Notes: a model not told the origin generated them from the letters alone. 64,000 bases of DNA from Dasania sp. GY-MA-18 (GCF_024734385.1 NZ_JANHAP010000001.1:248001-312000); one strand, 5' to 3'; shown: positions 27,157-37,526, counted from the first letter of the stretch. Translations and numbers: made by a program.

Positions 27157-27972
27157 TCACTTCTTAACCAAGAGTAGAAGTGCACAGGCCTCGGCATGCT
27201 CCTTTAACTCACCGGTTTTATTGTTAATATGACTTAACGACGGAACCTCTTCCCACAAACCATCACATTCCTGAAAAAATCTTTCCTGCGCTACAGAAAA
27301 ATCACTATGCGAAATCAACTTCTTAAAGCTTTCGCCATCATACTCCCACTGAGCACAGTAAAAACCCAACGAATCTTTTAATAGCACAGGCTCGCCCTTG
27401 CCAACGGGAACAGAAATTAAAGCACTACCGCCAGACCGCAACAATGACGAAAAGGTATCCAGAACGTTTTCATCCACACTCTCTTCCCGTAGCATTTTCA
27501 CATCTTTAGAGTTTTTGCACCTGGCAAAAGCAGTTTCCGGGTCATCATATGTGGCAGAATCAAAACCAACATGCTCTATTGTTGATATACAAGTAATAAA
27601 ATCATACTGCTTAGTGCACCGATACTCCCTCACATCTGCAATCGTGATATTTTGCTGTTTAACCCTCTCCTGCCATTCTTCTGGATACCGCCCCATTACA
27701 CGCTCTGGCTTAACAATATCAAGAGCATCAATATTGATCCCCAGCTTATCATTTAACATAAATAACAAACCTAGATAATCAAGGCTTGCCATAGTGAAAC
27801 CTATGTCTAACAAATCTGAGTTAGGATATTTAGATAAAACACTGGCAACCCAAGGCGTCTCGATGACTCGTTCAGAGTGCCCTTTGCTTACCGCATGCAA
27901 CTCAGTAAAATCTCTGCCCGAATCTACCACCTCTTCACAAAAATTAATTATCTCTTTCACTTTCTTATTCAT
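27157..27972 (-). CDS. SAM-dependent methyltransferase-like protein
   Basis: A 271-residue protein with a class I methyltransferase layout: LLDIGFTMASLDYLGLLF as a loose motif I (~54-71), DALDIVKP as the acidic end of strand 2, then YDFITCISTIEHVGFD and a GGSALISVPVGKG segment. The glycine loop is atypical (DIGFTMAS), so activity is likely but not certain. It sits within the sugar operon, 6 bases before the GT2 gene. Confidence 0.7.
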   Translation of the reverse strand: MNKKVKEIINFCEEVVDSGRDFTELHAVSKGHSERVIETPWVASVLSKYPNSDLLDIGFTMASLDYLGLLFMLNDKLGINIDALDIVKPERVMGRYPEEWQERVKQQNITIADVREYRCTKQYDFITCISTIEHVGFDSATYDDPETAFARCKNSKDVKMLREESVDENVLDTFSSLLRSGGSALISVPVGKGEPVLLKDSLGFYCAQWEYDGESFKKLISHSDFSVAQERFFQECDGLWEEVPSLSHINNKTGELKEHAEACALLLLVKK

Positions 27973-28023
27973 ATTATCATCCCCTATCCCCAGACAAAAA
28001 AGACCTTTAACCTTGAAGATCTT

Positions 28024-28665
28024 CTATCTCATCATAAAACCAAACATCACTTTTATAATTTTAATATTAACTCGCCATGCACGACCAAACCGGGAGTCAT
28101 CCTCGCGCTCCCCTACAATTATAGGTAGGTTTATAACTTTTTTTCCGGACTGACAGGCAAAAATTGCTAACTCAGTACCAATCGACGAGCAACTATCAAA
28201 AAACCCCTGTTCATTATATACGTCTATCTTATAAGCCTTCATACCACATAGAGGGTCAAAAATCCCATAACGCCACCGTGTGTAATATGAAAATATATAC
28301 TCGGAAAAACGAGCAAAAATATGGCGTCGCCCAACCACTACATCGGCCCCTCTATTCAAGGCCTCCAGGAACACAGGGATTTTACCCTCAGGATGCTGCC
28401 CATCGGCATCAAATGTAACAACCACATCAAAACCATTAATCGCAGCATAGGAAAACCCACTATTTAAAGCCTCATCATAACCTCGGTTAACATCATGTCT
28501 GATAATTAATGCACCTTCCGACACAGCATAACTCACTGTGTTATCGCAAGAACCATCATCAACGACTATAGGTACACCATACTCACTGACTGACCGCACT
28601 GTAGACTTAATACATCGTTCCTCATTAACAGCGGGAATTACAATGGCTACCTTATGTCTATCCAC
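28024..28665 (-). CDS. Family 2 glycosyltransferase, dolichyl/polyprenyl-phosphate sugar synthase-like
   Basis: A 213-residue short GT2: VAIVIPAVNEERCIKSTVRSV, PIVVDDGSCDNT, FDADGQHPEGKIP and DPLCGMKAYK are the usual motifs of polyprenyl-phosphate mannose/glucose synthases. It has no C-terminal membrane anchor. It overlaps the end of the NeuB-type gene by 19 bases, so it is translated with it. Confidence 0.85.
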   Translation of the reverse strand: MDRHKVAIVIPAVNEERCIKSTVRSVSEYGVPIVVDDGSCDNTVSYAVSEGALIIRHDVNRGYDEALNSGFSYAAINGFDVVVTFDADGQHPEGKIPVFLEALNRGADVVVGRRHIFARFSEYIFSYYTRWRYGIFDPLCGMKAYKIDVYNEQGFFDSCSSIGTELAIFACQSGKKVINLPIIVGEREDDSRFGRAWRVNIKIIKVMFGFMMR

Positions 28666-29786
28666 CTAGCCGACTCCCCTTTGTTTACATCCAAAAGCAA
28701 AGACCTACCTAAAATCTTATCTATATCGTAAGGTCTTACCGCCTCTTCAGGACATGGTCTTAACACTTCCAAATCGTCTTTTTTCAGCACATGGCCGGCA
28801 GGAAAATCGCCCTTATAACAAACACCTCTACGCTGTAAAACAACAGTCTCAAGCTCATTACTTTCAACCTTTTTCACACCGCAACCCAAAGCCATCTCCA
28901 GCTCTCGAGAACGATCTACCATCTCTTTCCAAGTAATAGGATTCATAGAAAAAGTGTGATCAGGTCCCTCCAAAGAATTATCAACAGTAAAATGCTTTTC
29001 TATGACACGTGCCCCCAAGGCTATTGCCCCTAAGACTGTTGCATGCCCTGGAGTATGGTCACTAAGACCCAAAACCACGTTGGGGTACATTGCTGCATAA
29101 GTTTTTAGTACATTAAGATGGATGTGATTAAAGTTTTCTGGATTGACTGTGTAGTTGGTATTGCACTGCATCAACACAACCTCTTGGCAATGCTTAGCTA
29201 TCATAGCCATAGCTCTTTCCACATCGTCCAACGTGGAAGCGCCTGTAGCCAACATCACAGGCTTACCTTTTAAACTAATATGTTCTATATTTTCTAGCCA
29301 AGTAATATCACCTGACCCAATTTTATAGGCTGGAACATATGGATCTACCTTATCCACCAGCTCAATTGAATAAGGACTCGTAAAAAAATCAACTCCCACT
29401 TTATCGCACTCTTTTTTTAATATAGGAGTCCAATCCATATCTAAAGCAGCGGCATCATACACTTCATAAACACTTTTTTTCCATGAAGACTGATGAGATT
29501 GCTGGCTGCCTAATGCCTTGAAACCATAATCACTAACAATAGTCGAAGCTGTGAAATGCTGGAATTTAACGGCATCAGCGCCAGATTCTGCACATAGGTT
29601 AATTAACTCTATGGCCTTATCCAAACTGCCATCATGATTGGCAGCCACATCAGCGATAAAATAACTAGGGCGACGTTCCCCAATAGGACTATTAGCCACC
29701 AGAAAGTCTGATTTAAAATCATATGCGCAAGAGTAATAATTAGAGCTACTCTCACTATGCTTAGGTTTCACTGTTTGATCACTCAT
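28647..29786 (-). CDS. N-acetylneuraminate/pseudaminate synthase family protein (NeuB-like)
   Basis: A 379-residue protein with a NeuB TIM barrel and a C-terminal SAF (antifreeze-like) domain from ~320 on. Key segments are FIADVAANHDGSLDKA, ADAVKFQHF, FFTSPYS, YKIGSGDITWLENIEHI, GLSDHTPGH and IEKHFTVDNSLEGPDHTFSM. It condenses PEP with a six-carbon sugar to a nonulosonic acid. The substrate is not certain: with PseB upstream a pseudaminic-type acid is the first guess, but PseC, PseG and PseH are missing here. Confidence 0.9.
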   Translation of the reverse strand: MSDQTVKPKHSESSSNYYSCAYDFKSDFLVANSPIGERRPSYFIADVAANHDGSLDKAIELINLCAESGADAVKFQHFTASTIVSDYGFKALGSQQSHQSSWKKSVYEVYDAAALDMDWTPILKKECDKVGVDFFTSPYSIELVDKVDPYVPAYKIGSGDITWLENIEHISLKGKPVMLATGASTLDDVERAMAMIAKHCQEVVLMQCNTNYTVNPENFNHIHLNVLKTYAAMYPNVVLGLSDHTPGHATVLGAIALGARVIEKHFTVDNSLEGPDHTFSMNPITWKEMVDRSRELEMALGCGVKKVESNELETVVLQRRGVCYKGDFPAGHVLKKDDLEVLRPCPEEAVRPYDIDKILGRSLLLDVNKGESARWIDIR

Positions 29787-29805
29787 AATAATTAATAGGA
29801 CTCAA

Positions 29806-30699
29806 TTATATTGACAAAGTTAATATTTCATCTTCCAAAGTTGGAAGTGAAACATTGAATGCGCGCTCAAATTTCTCAACATTCATTAGCATATCTTTAG
29901 GCCTGGCAGTTAATCCTAGCCTAGTTTTTACTTGCTCAAAGCTTGCCTCCCTTAAACAGTCAGAATTCAACTGCAGGGAGTCCGCCAAAAAAAAGGAAAA
30001 ATCACTCTTGCTCATACCTTTATTGGAACCCAAATTAAAAACACCCGCCACAGGACTCTCGACAACTTTACAAATCATCTCCGATAATGTCTGCATAGAT
30101 AAAGGGTTAAACATCACATCCGAAAATAACTCTATATCTAGCTTCGATTTACAAGAACTTATAACCCAATCACTAAAGCTTTTTCGCCTATCACACAGAC
30201 TATTACCAAAAAAGTTGGTTCGCAAGACAGTTGCTCCAGCCATTAACGCACTAAGCTCGCCAGCATATTTACTGAATGCATATTGGTTGCGAATAATCAC
30301 CTCACCCTCTTTGTTCAATCCAGGTGAGTCATAAACATGATCTGTGGATATTTGAATCAAATGACTACTATCATTTTTAACAAGCCAATCAACTATAGAC
30401 TCAACAACCGAAACATTAAGCGCATAAGAAAGATTGATATCACGCTCACATAAATCGACATCGGAAAGACAAATCAGGTTAATAATTAAATCCGGCTTTA
30501 TTTGATCCAAAACACGCTTTACGTCATTTTTTTTTGTGAAATCTGCTTGGATAAAGCCAGCATCCTTTAGGTTTTTATAAGCTTGCCCTATAACCTCACA
30601 ATCAGAAGTAATTGTTTTGTTATCGCCAATCTGACGCCGCAAAAATGGCAGCAAATAAGAGCCCAGTAAACCACTAGCACCTGCCACTAATATCTTCAT
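29806..30699 (-). CDS. RmlD-like sugar-nucleotide reductase
   Basis: A 297-residue SDR protein: MKILVAGASGLLGSYLLPFLRR, LINLICLSDVDLCERD, STDHVYD and catalytic YAFSK. It is nearest in pattern to dTDP-4-dehydrorhamnose reductase (RmlD), but no rmlABC genes are here, so it probably reduces a keto group on the island's own sugar. Its start overlaps the fusion gene's stop by one base. Confidence 0.82.
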   Translation of the reverse strand: MKILVAGASGLLGSYLLPFLRRQIGDNKTITSDCEVIGQAYKNLKDAGFIQADFTKKNDVKRVLDQIKPDLIINLICLSDVDLCERDINLSYALNVSVVESIVDWLVKNDSSHLIQISTDHVYDSPGLNKEGEVIIRNQYAFSKYAGELSALMAGATVLRTNFFGNSLCDRRKSFSDWVISSCKSKLDIELFSDVMFNPLSMQTLSEMICKVVESPVAGVFNLGSNKGMSKSDFSFFLADSLQLNSDCLREASFEQVKTRLGLTARPKDMLMNVEKFERAFNVSLPTLEDEILTLSI

Positions 30700-32798
30700 T
30701 ATGTCATCCGCTTAAAACCATTTGCGGCTGGCGAACCCTGCAAATAGTCGTACACGTTATTATTCTTTATACAATAAGCTATGGCGCCAAAAGCCAAGTC
30801 GGCTGCGGACTGATATTTTTCAATCATTTGTTCATCATGGCTATACATTGCGTAATAGGCTGTAGTCGCCAAAATATTTTGCCCAAGCATTAGCTGAACA
30901 AAAAGTGACTTTATCGCTTGCGAATCGCTATAATCGAAGCTAAATCCGGAAATAGGATAAAGGCCATAAACGGTAATATTAATATCATGCTTATCCGCCA
31001 AAGAACGCCATATATCCTGTATTTTTTTACCATTATCCATCAATCGTTGCGGAACATTGTTCGCTTCAATTTTATTTAGTGTCGCTAATGCAGCAGTAGG
31101 CCCAACCCTTTCAGTCCAATTGGTGCTACTAATAAAAGTTTCATTAACCGCATTCATGTATTTAGCTTTGCCAATTACTGCCGCCATGGCATAGCCATTA
31201 GCCAAAGCCTTTGAAAACACAGCGATATCAGGTTCCAGCCCCAGACTCAAATGAGCACCTCCATTTGCCATTCTAAAACCCGCCGATATTTCATCTATCA
31301 CTAATACCACTTCATATTGATCAGCCAAACGCCTAACCCCTAGCAAAAAGTCATCTTTGGGGACAATATTACGTATAGGCTCCATAACAATGGCAGCGAT
31401 TTCTCCTTGATTATCTTTCAGAATAGTTTCCAGTGAAAGCAGGTCATTGTATTTAAAAGGCAAGGCAGTTCCAGCTAACGCTTTGGGAACCCCTATTGGG
31501 GAAAGACCAGGCAATAGGTGCCCATTTAAATTATCACCATGCGATAAGTTTGCTGCCAAATACCAATCGTGCCAGCCATGGTATCCGCAGAACGCCACCT
31601 TATCTTTACCGCTTGCTGCTCGCGCAATTCGAACAGCTATAGCCATAGCCTCGCCACCTGTTCGAGCAAATCTCGCCTTATCTGCCCAAGGATGTAAACG
31701 ACACAACTTTTCTGCTAATTCAATTTCTTCAGTACAGTTCAACGAACTAGCAACACCACTTTTTATTGAGGCAATAACAGCATTATCAACATCATCATCG
31801 GCATAACCTAACACGGTAGCGCCTATGCCGCCTATACTCATGTCTATATATTGATTTCCATCTAGATCCCAGACACTTGCCCCCTTGGCACGAGAAAAAT
31901 AACTAGGCCATACAGAGTCGCAGAACTGATCTGGACGCTTTGAAAGCAGCTGAGATTCACCAGCAATAAGTAATTTAGCGGTGGCTTGTGCTTGGTGTGA
32001 AAGCGAGCAATGCTTAGAAGCAAGTAAAGTATCAATATAACGTGACTTTAACAAACCTTCATCACGACCTATATGATGATTAATTTTTTGCAACTCAGGG
32101 TTATTTATTATGTAAGCTTCAATATCTTTCATTGAAAAATCGCAGTTTCCGAAATGCTCATAAATATGACGGACAAATTCTAAATCTTCCGGCTCATCCA
32201 CGGTCCATCGGCACATAGACAAATCTACATCATTAACAACATTACCCACTTTAAATAAATGCTGATTATCTTTTATATAAAGAGTCACATGCTCTCTATG
32301 CGATTTTATACTAGCTGATTTATTTATTTTACTAAGAATCTCATAGCTAACAACTTCGACATCAAGGCCATCAGGAAAACTGGGGACTATATTATTAGAG
32401 GTGTAATCATTATTATTTTCATCATGAACTTTTAGGATATGATCGATAAGCTCACTATCAATTAGCGGGCAGTCAGCGGTTAGCCTAATAATGTTTAGTC
32501 GCTGATTACTAGGCTGCTTAGCTTTCAACAGATAATCATCCGCAGCACTGATATATCTAGCTAATACATCATCTAGACTACCTCTATATACATCTATATT
32601 TTCATTAGCGCATACTGACTCTATCGGGTCATCGCTCACATGATCACTAGTCGCAACCATCAAATGATCAATTTTCTGACTTCTTCTTACCCGTTCAATT
32701 TGCTGTAACAACATCGGTCTACCGCACAGATCTGCTAAAACCTTTCCCGGTAAACGCCTGGATGACATCCTAGCTTGAATAATTGCTATATTTTTCAT
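30699..32798 (-). CDS. Fused SpsF-type cytidylyltransferase and class III aminotransferase
   Basis: A 699-residue two-domain protein. Residues ~1-245 are a nucleotidyltransferase of the SpsF/CMP-sugar type (AIIQARMSSRRLPGKVLADL, RLTADCPLID, DGLDVEVV, RWTVDEPEDL). Residues ~265-699 are a class III PLP aminotransferase like glutamate-1-semialdehyde aminomutase (VWDLDGNQYIDMSIGGIG, RTGGEAMAIAVRIARA, CGYHGWHDW, VLVIDEISAGFR, PLP Lys530 in FSKALANG). The domains join in one frame with no stop. It may activate a nonulosonic acid with CTP and aminate a keto-sugar in the same pathway, replacing PseC and PseF in function. That role is inference. Confidence 0.9.
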   Translation of the reverse strand: MKNIAIIQARMSSRRLPGKVLADLCGRPMLLQQIERVRRSQKIDHLMVATSDHVSDDPIESVCANENIDVYRGSLDDVLARYISAADDYLLKAKQPSNQRLNIIRLTADCPLIDSELIDHILKVHDENNNDYTSNNIVPSFPDGLDVEVVSYEILSKINKSASIKSHREHVTLYIKDNQHLFKVGNVVNDVDLSMCRWTVDEPEDLEFVRHIYEHFGNCDFSMKDIEAYIINNPELQKINHHIGRDEGLLKSRYIDTLLASKHCSLSHQAQATAKLLIAGESQLLSKRPDQFCDSVWPSYFSRAKGASVWDLDGNQYIDMSIGGIGATVLGYADDDVDNAVIASIKSGVASSLNCTEEIELAEKLCRLHPWADKARFARTGGEAMAIAVRIARAASGKDKVAFCGYHGWHDWYLAANLSHGDNLNGHLLPGLSPIGVPKALAGTALPFKYNDLLSLETILKDNQGEIAAIVMEPIRNIVPKDDFLLGVRRLADQYEVVLVIDEISAGFRMANGGAHLSLGLEPDIAVFSKALANGYAMAAVIGKAKYMNAVNETFISSTNWTERVGPTAALATLNKIEANNVPQRLMDNGKKIQDIWRSLADKHDINITVYGLYPISGFSFDYSDSQAIKSLFVQLMLGQNILATTAYYAMYSHDEQMIEKYQSAADLAFGAIAYCIKNNNVYDYLQGSPAANGFKRMT

Positions 32799-33676
32799 CG
32801 CGGACTATTCCACAACGCAGGATTGACCATAGATTCATCCTGCACTGAATACGCCTTAAATTTAGAATTTATTAACGGCTCCTCTATCAGTGCCTTTGCC
32901 ACCTGCCAGTTGTGAATAATTTCTTCTAACTGAGCAGCACTATTAACTCCTACTACCACCCTATCAACCATCTTTTGTGAGCGGACAAAGGCCAGTGCTA
33001 AAGCCAAGGGGGAAACATTCAAGGTTTGATGCCACTGATGAAATTTCTCTAAAATATTTTTAATAGGAAAAAAATAATGCTCTAAATTTTGTATTGGCAT
33101 AAGCAACAAGCCTTGCAAAAATGCTGATCGAGCATGCACCTCTATCCCCTTGCCGCTTAAACTAGAGAGCACTCCAGACTCAACAAAACGCTGATCCAGA
33201 ATATTTAAAGGCAATTGAATAAGGTCTATGTCATAGCGTTCAGCGATGCTTTTAGCCTCGGCAGGAGAGTATACAGAGACACCTATTTTAGCGGCTTTAC
33301 CTTCTAACTTTGCAGCTAAGGCCTGAGCATATAAATTGTCACCTTGTGCACCAAGTAAATCTTCGCCAGAATGAAACAATAAGCCTTCTATTGATCTACA
33401 TCGCAATTTTTTTAACGATGATGCCACCGACTCAGCCACAGTCCCTTTATAACTTTTCATGCAAGGTACTTTGGTAGTCACTTTAAAAGCCGTGAGATTA
33501 TTATCACCTAATATTCTTTCACTATCCCCATACACACTGGCTGTATCTATAAATGAAATATGGTTTTTTTTAGCTAATTTCAGAATGCAGGAAACCTCAT
33601 CAGCGGACGTCTGACCCGAAGTATTTGAAACGCCGTAATCTAAGCCAAATTGCACACTACCTAACATCAACTTCAT
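32795..33676 (-). CDS. Aldo/keto reductase
   Basis: A 293-residue AKR-type barrel: LGSVQFGLDYGVSN at the N-terminus, FIDTASVYGDSERILG with the Asp/Tyr active-site pair, KVTTKVPC with the Lys, and LLFHSGEDLL. It likely reduces a keto group of a sugar intermediate. It overlaps the fusion gene by 4 bases and follows pseB by 31 bases. AKRs in nonulosonate loci are known but usually of unproven role. Confidence 0.85.
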   Translation of the reverse strand: MKLMLGSVQFGLDYGVSNTSGQTSADEVSCILKLAKKNHISFIDTASVYGDSERILGDNNLTAFKVTTKVPCMKSYKGTVAESVASSLKKLRCRSIEGLLFHSGEDLLGAQGDNLYAQALAAKLEGKAAKIGVSVYSPAEAKSIAERYDIDLIQLPLNILDQRFVESGVLSSLSGKGIEVHARSAFLQGLLLMPIQNLEHYFFPIKNILEKFHQWHQTLNVSPLALALAFVRSQKMVDRVVVGVNSAAQLEEIIHNWQVAKALIEEPLINSKFKAYSVQDESMVNPALWNSPR

Positions 33677-33707
33677 CAGGCAGCCTCACAGCCCTATAAA
33701 CAGAGCG

Positions 33708-34712
<1,005 letters not shown>

Positions 34713-34822
34713 TCATTCCCACAAACAGCTACCCGCCAATAGATTGGCTAAAAACATCAACTATATAGTATATATGCAGGAATCACGCCATAAAAAGCAG
34801 TGGCAACGCTAAAATACGGGCA

Positions 34823-34852
34823 ATAAAAAGCCGCCCATATTAAGGCGGCTCA
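34823..34852 (-). terminator. Intrinsic terminator after fliS
   Basis: Minus strand: AGCCGCC, seven-base loop, GGGCGGCT, then TTTTATT. It lies about 28 bases after the fliS stop and separates it from the pseB operon, which therefore needs its own promoter at 34710-34822. I see only an AT-rich TATATACTATATAG there. Confidence 0.85.
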
Positions 34853-34877
34853 GCTAGATAACAACAATGAGTGACTT

Positions 34878-35267
34878 TTAAGCAACCTCAGCCGCAATTC
34901 CATCCCAGCCAGACTTGATTGTTCTTAACAGCTTTATGGCCTCGTCTATCTTACGCTCATCATTATCAGCATTACCACGCATCAAACACTGCACCATATA
35001 GTCATATAAACTCGCCAAATTCTCTGGCAAGCCCCCTTCTACATCCATATTCAAGCTGTCACTTAAACCACCAATAATAGAGATAGCCTTACCCAATGAC
35101 ACCCCTTTTTGAGCAATATCACCGCGTAACATAGCTCCCTTACCCTCTGCCATACGCTGAAGCCCACCCTCCATTAAAAGCTGAATCAAACGATGCGGAG
35201 AAACCCCAGAAACGGCCTCCTGATTGCTCACTTTTTGGTATTGATTAAGCCCTTTTTTTAAAGACAT
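34878..35267 (-). CDS. fliS: Flagellin export chaperone FliS
   Basis: A 129-residue all-helical protein with the FliS pattern: LNQYQKVS at the N-terminus, SPHRLIQLLMEGGLQRMAEGKGAM, then SLGKAISIIGGLSDSL and YDYMVQCLMRGNADND. It binds the flagellin C-terminus and prevents early polymerisation. Unusually it is not downstream of fliD but divergent from the first flagellin gene. Confidence 0.92.
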   Translation of the reverse strand: MSLKKGLNQYQKVSNQEAVSGVSPHRLIQLLMEGGLQRMAEGKGAMLRGDIAQKGVSLGKAISIIGGLSDSLNMDVEGGLPENLASLYDYMVQCLMRGNADNDERKIDEAIKLLRTIKSGWDGIAAEVA

Positions 35268-35622
35268 CTTATCCCCCTTATTTGCTGACTTTTAATTGCC
35301 ACACAAGCAAATACCTTAAACCAGCTTTACGCCTTAAAAACTATAGCGGCAGAGAATAGAAAAGCATTAGTTAAACTTTATTTATCTATGAAAAAAATCC
35401 ATTTTCATTTTTTAAGCCATACACAAAAACCACTCAAATAAAATAAAAGCCTCACAAAACAACAACTTAAGAAACAAAACGCTGCCAATATGATTTTTTT
35501 TATTAAAAAAGCTCAAGTATCCAAATGCAACGCCGTTAAACATCTCGAGCCGTTAAACATCTCGCATAGCAAACACAGAAAAGCATGTGAGACCCATAAA
35601 TAATTTGTAGGAGTGACCTATC
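35268..35622. promoter_or_regulatory. Divergent fliS / flagellin control region
   Basis: 355 AT-rich bases with no gene. Toward flagellin it holds a sigma-28-like promoter (35513-35539) and a 17-base direct duplication (GCCGTTAAACATCTCGA at 35532-35548, repeated from 35549). Toward fliS a looser sigma-28 match reads TAAT-N15-GCCGCTAT on the minus strand, at about 35340-35366. Confidence 0.65.
35513..35539 (+). promoter_or_regulatory. Sigma-28 promoter candidate of flagellin 1
   Basis: TCAA (35513-35516), 15 bases, GCCGTTAA (35532-35539), against TAAA-N15-GCCGATAA. It is two bases off consensus, with correct spacing and position about 85 bases before the ATG. Confidence 0.62.
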
Positions 35623-36423
35623 ATGTCACAAGTTGTAGCAACCAACATCGCGTCGATAAACGCCCAAAGAAACCTAACAAAAAGTGGGAACAGCTTAGCC
35701 ACATCACTACAACGTCTATCTTCTGGCTTGCGCATTAATAGCGCCAAAGATGATGCTGCCGGCTTACAAATTTCCAACCAATTAACTTCACAAATCCGCG
35801 GCATGACAGTGGCTGCACGAAATGCAAGTGACGGTATATCTTTGGCCCAGGTTGCCGAAGGTGCAATGGACGAAGTGACTAATATATTTCAACGCATGCG
35901 AGAACTCGCCGTACAGTCTGCCAACGGCACCAACAGCACAAATGAGCGCACCGCCCTAGATGCCGAATTCCAAGCGCTGGCTTCAGAAGTAACCCGTATA
36001 GCCTCTGGCACACGCTTCGGTAACACCACCTTATTAACAGGCAGCCTAAATACAACCCTACAGGTAGGCGACAAAGCCGGTGAAAATATAGCCATAACTA
36101 TATCCCAAGTTAGCACCGTAGGTGGCGATATACTCTCTTCAGCTAATGCCGCTACAGCGATGTCAGTACTCACTATCGCCATTCAAACGGTCGACGGACA
36201 GCGCGGTAAGCTAGGCGCCATACAAAACCGACTTGAATCAACGATTGCGAACTCCAATAGCATTATTGAAAACGCCTCCGCCGCTCGCTCCAGAATACGA
36301 GATGCGGACTTTGCTGTAGAGACCGCCAACCTCACCAGAGCGCAAATCTTGCAGCAAGCTGGCACCTCAGTACTATCTCAGGCCAATGCCATACCGCAGG
36401 GAGTATTGTCACTACTGCAATAA
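35623..36423 (+). CDS. fliC: Flagellin 1
   Basis: A 266-residue short flagellin with conserved D0/D1 ends (TNIASINAQRNLTKSGNSLATSLQRLSSGLRINSAKDDAAGLQ at the front; SRIRDADFAVETANLTRAQILQQAGTSVLSQAN at the back) and a small variable middle (~155-190). GGAG lies about 9 bases before the ATG. Filament subunit. It differs from copies 2 and 3 at the N-terminus (SQVVATNIASI) and in the middle. Serines and threonines in the middle are the likely glycan sites. Confidence 0.96.
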   Translation: MSQVVATNIASINAQRNLTKSGNSLATSLQRLSSGLRINSAKDDAAGLQISNQLTSQIRGMTVAARNASDGISLAQVAEGAMDEVTNIFQRMRELAVQSANGTNSTNERTALDAEFQALASEVTRIASGTRFGNTTLLTGSLNTTLQVGDKAGENIAITISQVSTVGGDILSSANAATAMSVLTIAIQTVDGQRGKLGAIQNRLESTIANSNSIIENASAARSRIRDADFAVETANLTRAQILQQAGTSVLSQANAIPQGVLSLLQ

Positions 36424-36445
36424 AAGAAGGCAGAGGGCAAAGAAA

Positions 36446-36465
36446 GGCGCAGATTCTCCTGCGCC
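36446..36465 (+). terminator. Hairpin after flagellin 1, no T run
   Basis: GGCGCAG / CTGCGCC with a six-base loop, 23 bases after the stop. Without a T run it may protect the mRNA 3' end or terminate weakly. Confidence 0.45.
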
Positions 36466-36628
36466 GCCACCCACAGCAACAGCGAATAAGTAACCCAGAG
36501 GGGATTTTCCTCACCATAAAGTGAATTAATGGCCGCATACTTAGCCGTAATGCAAAATTAAAACTCTTTTAAAAACAGCCCTTTAGGGCAAAAAACAACC
36601 ACAACAAGAAAGGATTCAGAAAAAATAC

Positions 36629-36655
36629 TAAAGCAAGACTAAATTCTGCCGATAT
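36629..36655 (+). promoter_or_regulatory. Sigma-28 promoter of flagellin 2
   Basis: TAAA (36629-36632), 15 bases, GCCGATAT (36648-36655): one base from consensus with exact spacing, about 70 bases before the start codon. Confidence 0.85.
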
Positions 36656-36725
36656 TAAGGGTGTACGAGAGAGATTATTTTCACTTAGCCAGTGAAATAG
36701 ACAAGCTAATTTAGGAGTGACCGTC

Positions 36726-37526
36726 ATGGCACAAGTCGTAGCAACCAACGTAGCATCGCTAAATGCACAACGTAATTTAACAAAAAGTGGCAACAGCTTA
36801 GCTACTTCCTTGCAACGCCTCTCATCTGGCTTGCGCATTAATAGTGCCAAGGATGATGCGGCGGGCCTACAAATATCCAACCAGCTAACCTCACAAATTC
36901 GTGGTATGACTGTAGCAGCTCGTAACTCGAATGATGGTATTTCATTAGCCCAAGTGGCTGAAGGTGCCATGGATGAGGTAACCAATATCTTTCAGCGCAT
37001 GCGTGAACTCGCCGTGCAATCTGCCAACGGTACCAATAGCACCAACGAACGTACCGCACTCGATGCAGAATTTCAGGCTCTAGCTTCGGAAGTAACGCGA
37101 ATTGCTAACACTACCCGCTTTGGTAATACCAATCTACTGAGTGGCGGCTTAAACACCACCCTACAAGTAGGCGATAAAGCGGGCGAAACCATAGCTATTA
37201 CCATATCGATAGTTTCAACTGTAGGTGGCGATCTTTTAACCTCTGCAGCAGCCAGTACTGCGATGGACGCGCTTACTACCGCAATACAAACCGTTGACGG
37301 CCAGCGCGGTAAGCTAGGTGCTATTCAAAACCGCTTAGAATCTACTATTGCTAACACTAACAGCATTATTGAAAACGCATCAGCCGCGCGTTCACGTATA
37401 CGTGATGCCGACTTTGCCGTAGAAACAGCAAACCTAACTAGAGCACAAATACTACAGCAAGCCGGTACTTCGGTATTGTCGCAGGCCAATGCCATACCGC
37501 AAGGTGTGCTATCTCTGCTGCAGTAA
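36726..37526 (+). CDS. fliC: Flagellin 2
   Basis: A 266-residue flagellin, very close to its neighbours at both ends and different at ~150-190 (SIVSTVGGDLLTSAAAST). An in-frame GTG at 36717 would add three residues. ATG 36726 is preferred because it gives the same MAQVVATN start as copy 3 and sits behind GGAG at normal distance. It has its own sigma-28 promoter. Confidence 0.96.
   Translation: MAQVVATNVASLNAQRNLTKSGNSLATSLQRLSSGLRINSAKDDAAGLQISNQLTSQIRGMTVAARNSNDGISLAQVAEGAMDEVTNIFQRMRELAVQSANGTNSTNERTALDAEFQALASEVTRIANTTRFGNTNLLSGGLNTTLQVGDKAGETIAITISIVSTVGGDLLTSAAASTAMDALTTAIQTVDGQRGKLGAIQNRLESTIANTNSIIENASAARSRIRDADFAVETANLTRAQILQQAGTSVLSQANAIPQGVLSLLQ

Larger units (their letters stand above)
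36424..36725. other. Flagellin 1-2 spacer, no gene
   Basis: 302 bases holding the hairpin at 36446-36465 and the sigma-28 promoter at 36629-36655. The rest is AT-rich and shows nothing further. Confidence 0.7.

Noticed and set aside
35532-35565. Short CRISPR-like repeat
   Set aside because: Only two adjacent 17-base copies without spacers; a simple tandem duplication.
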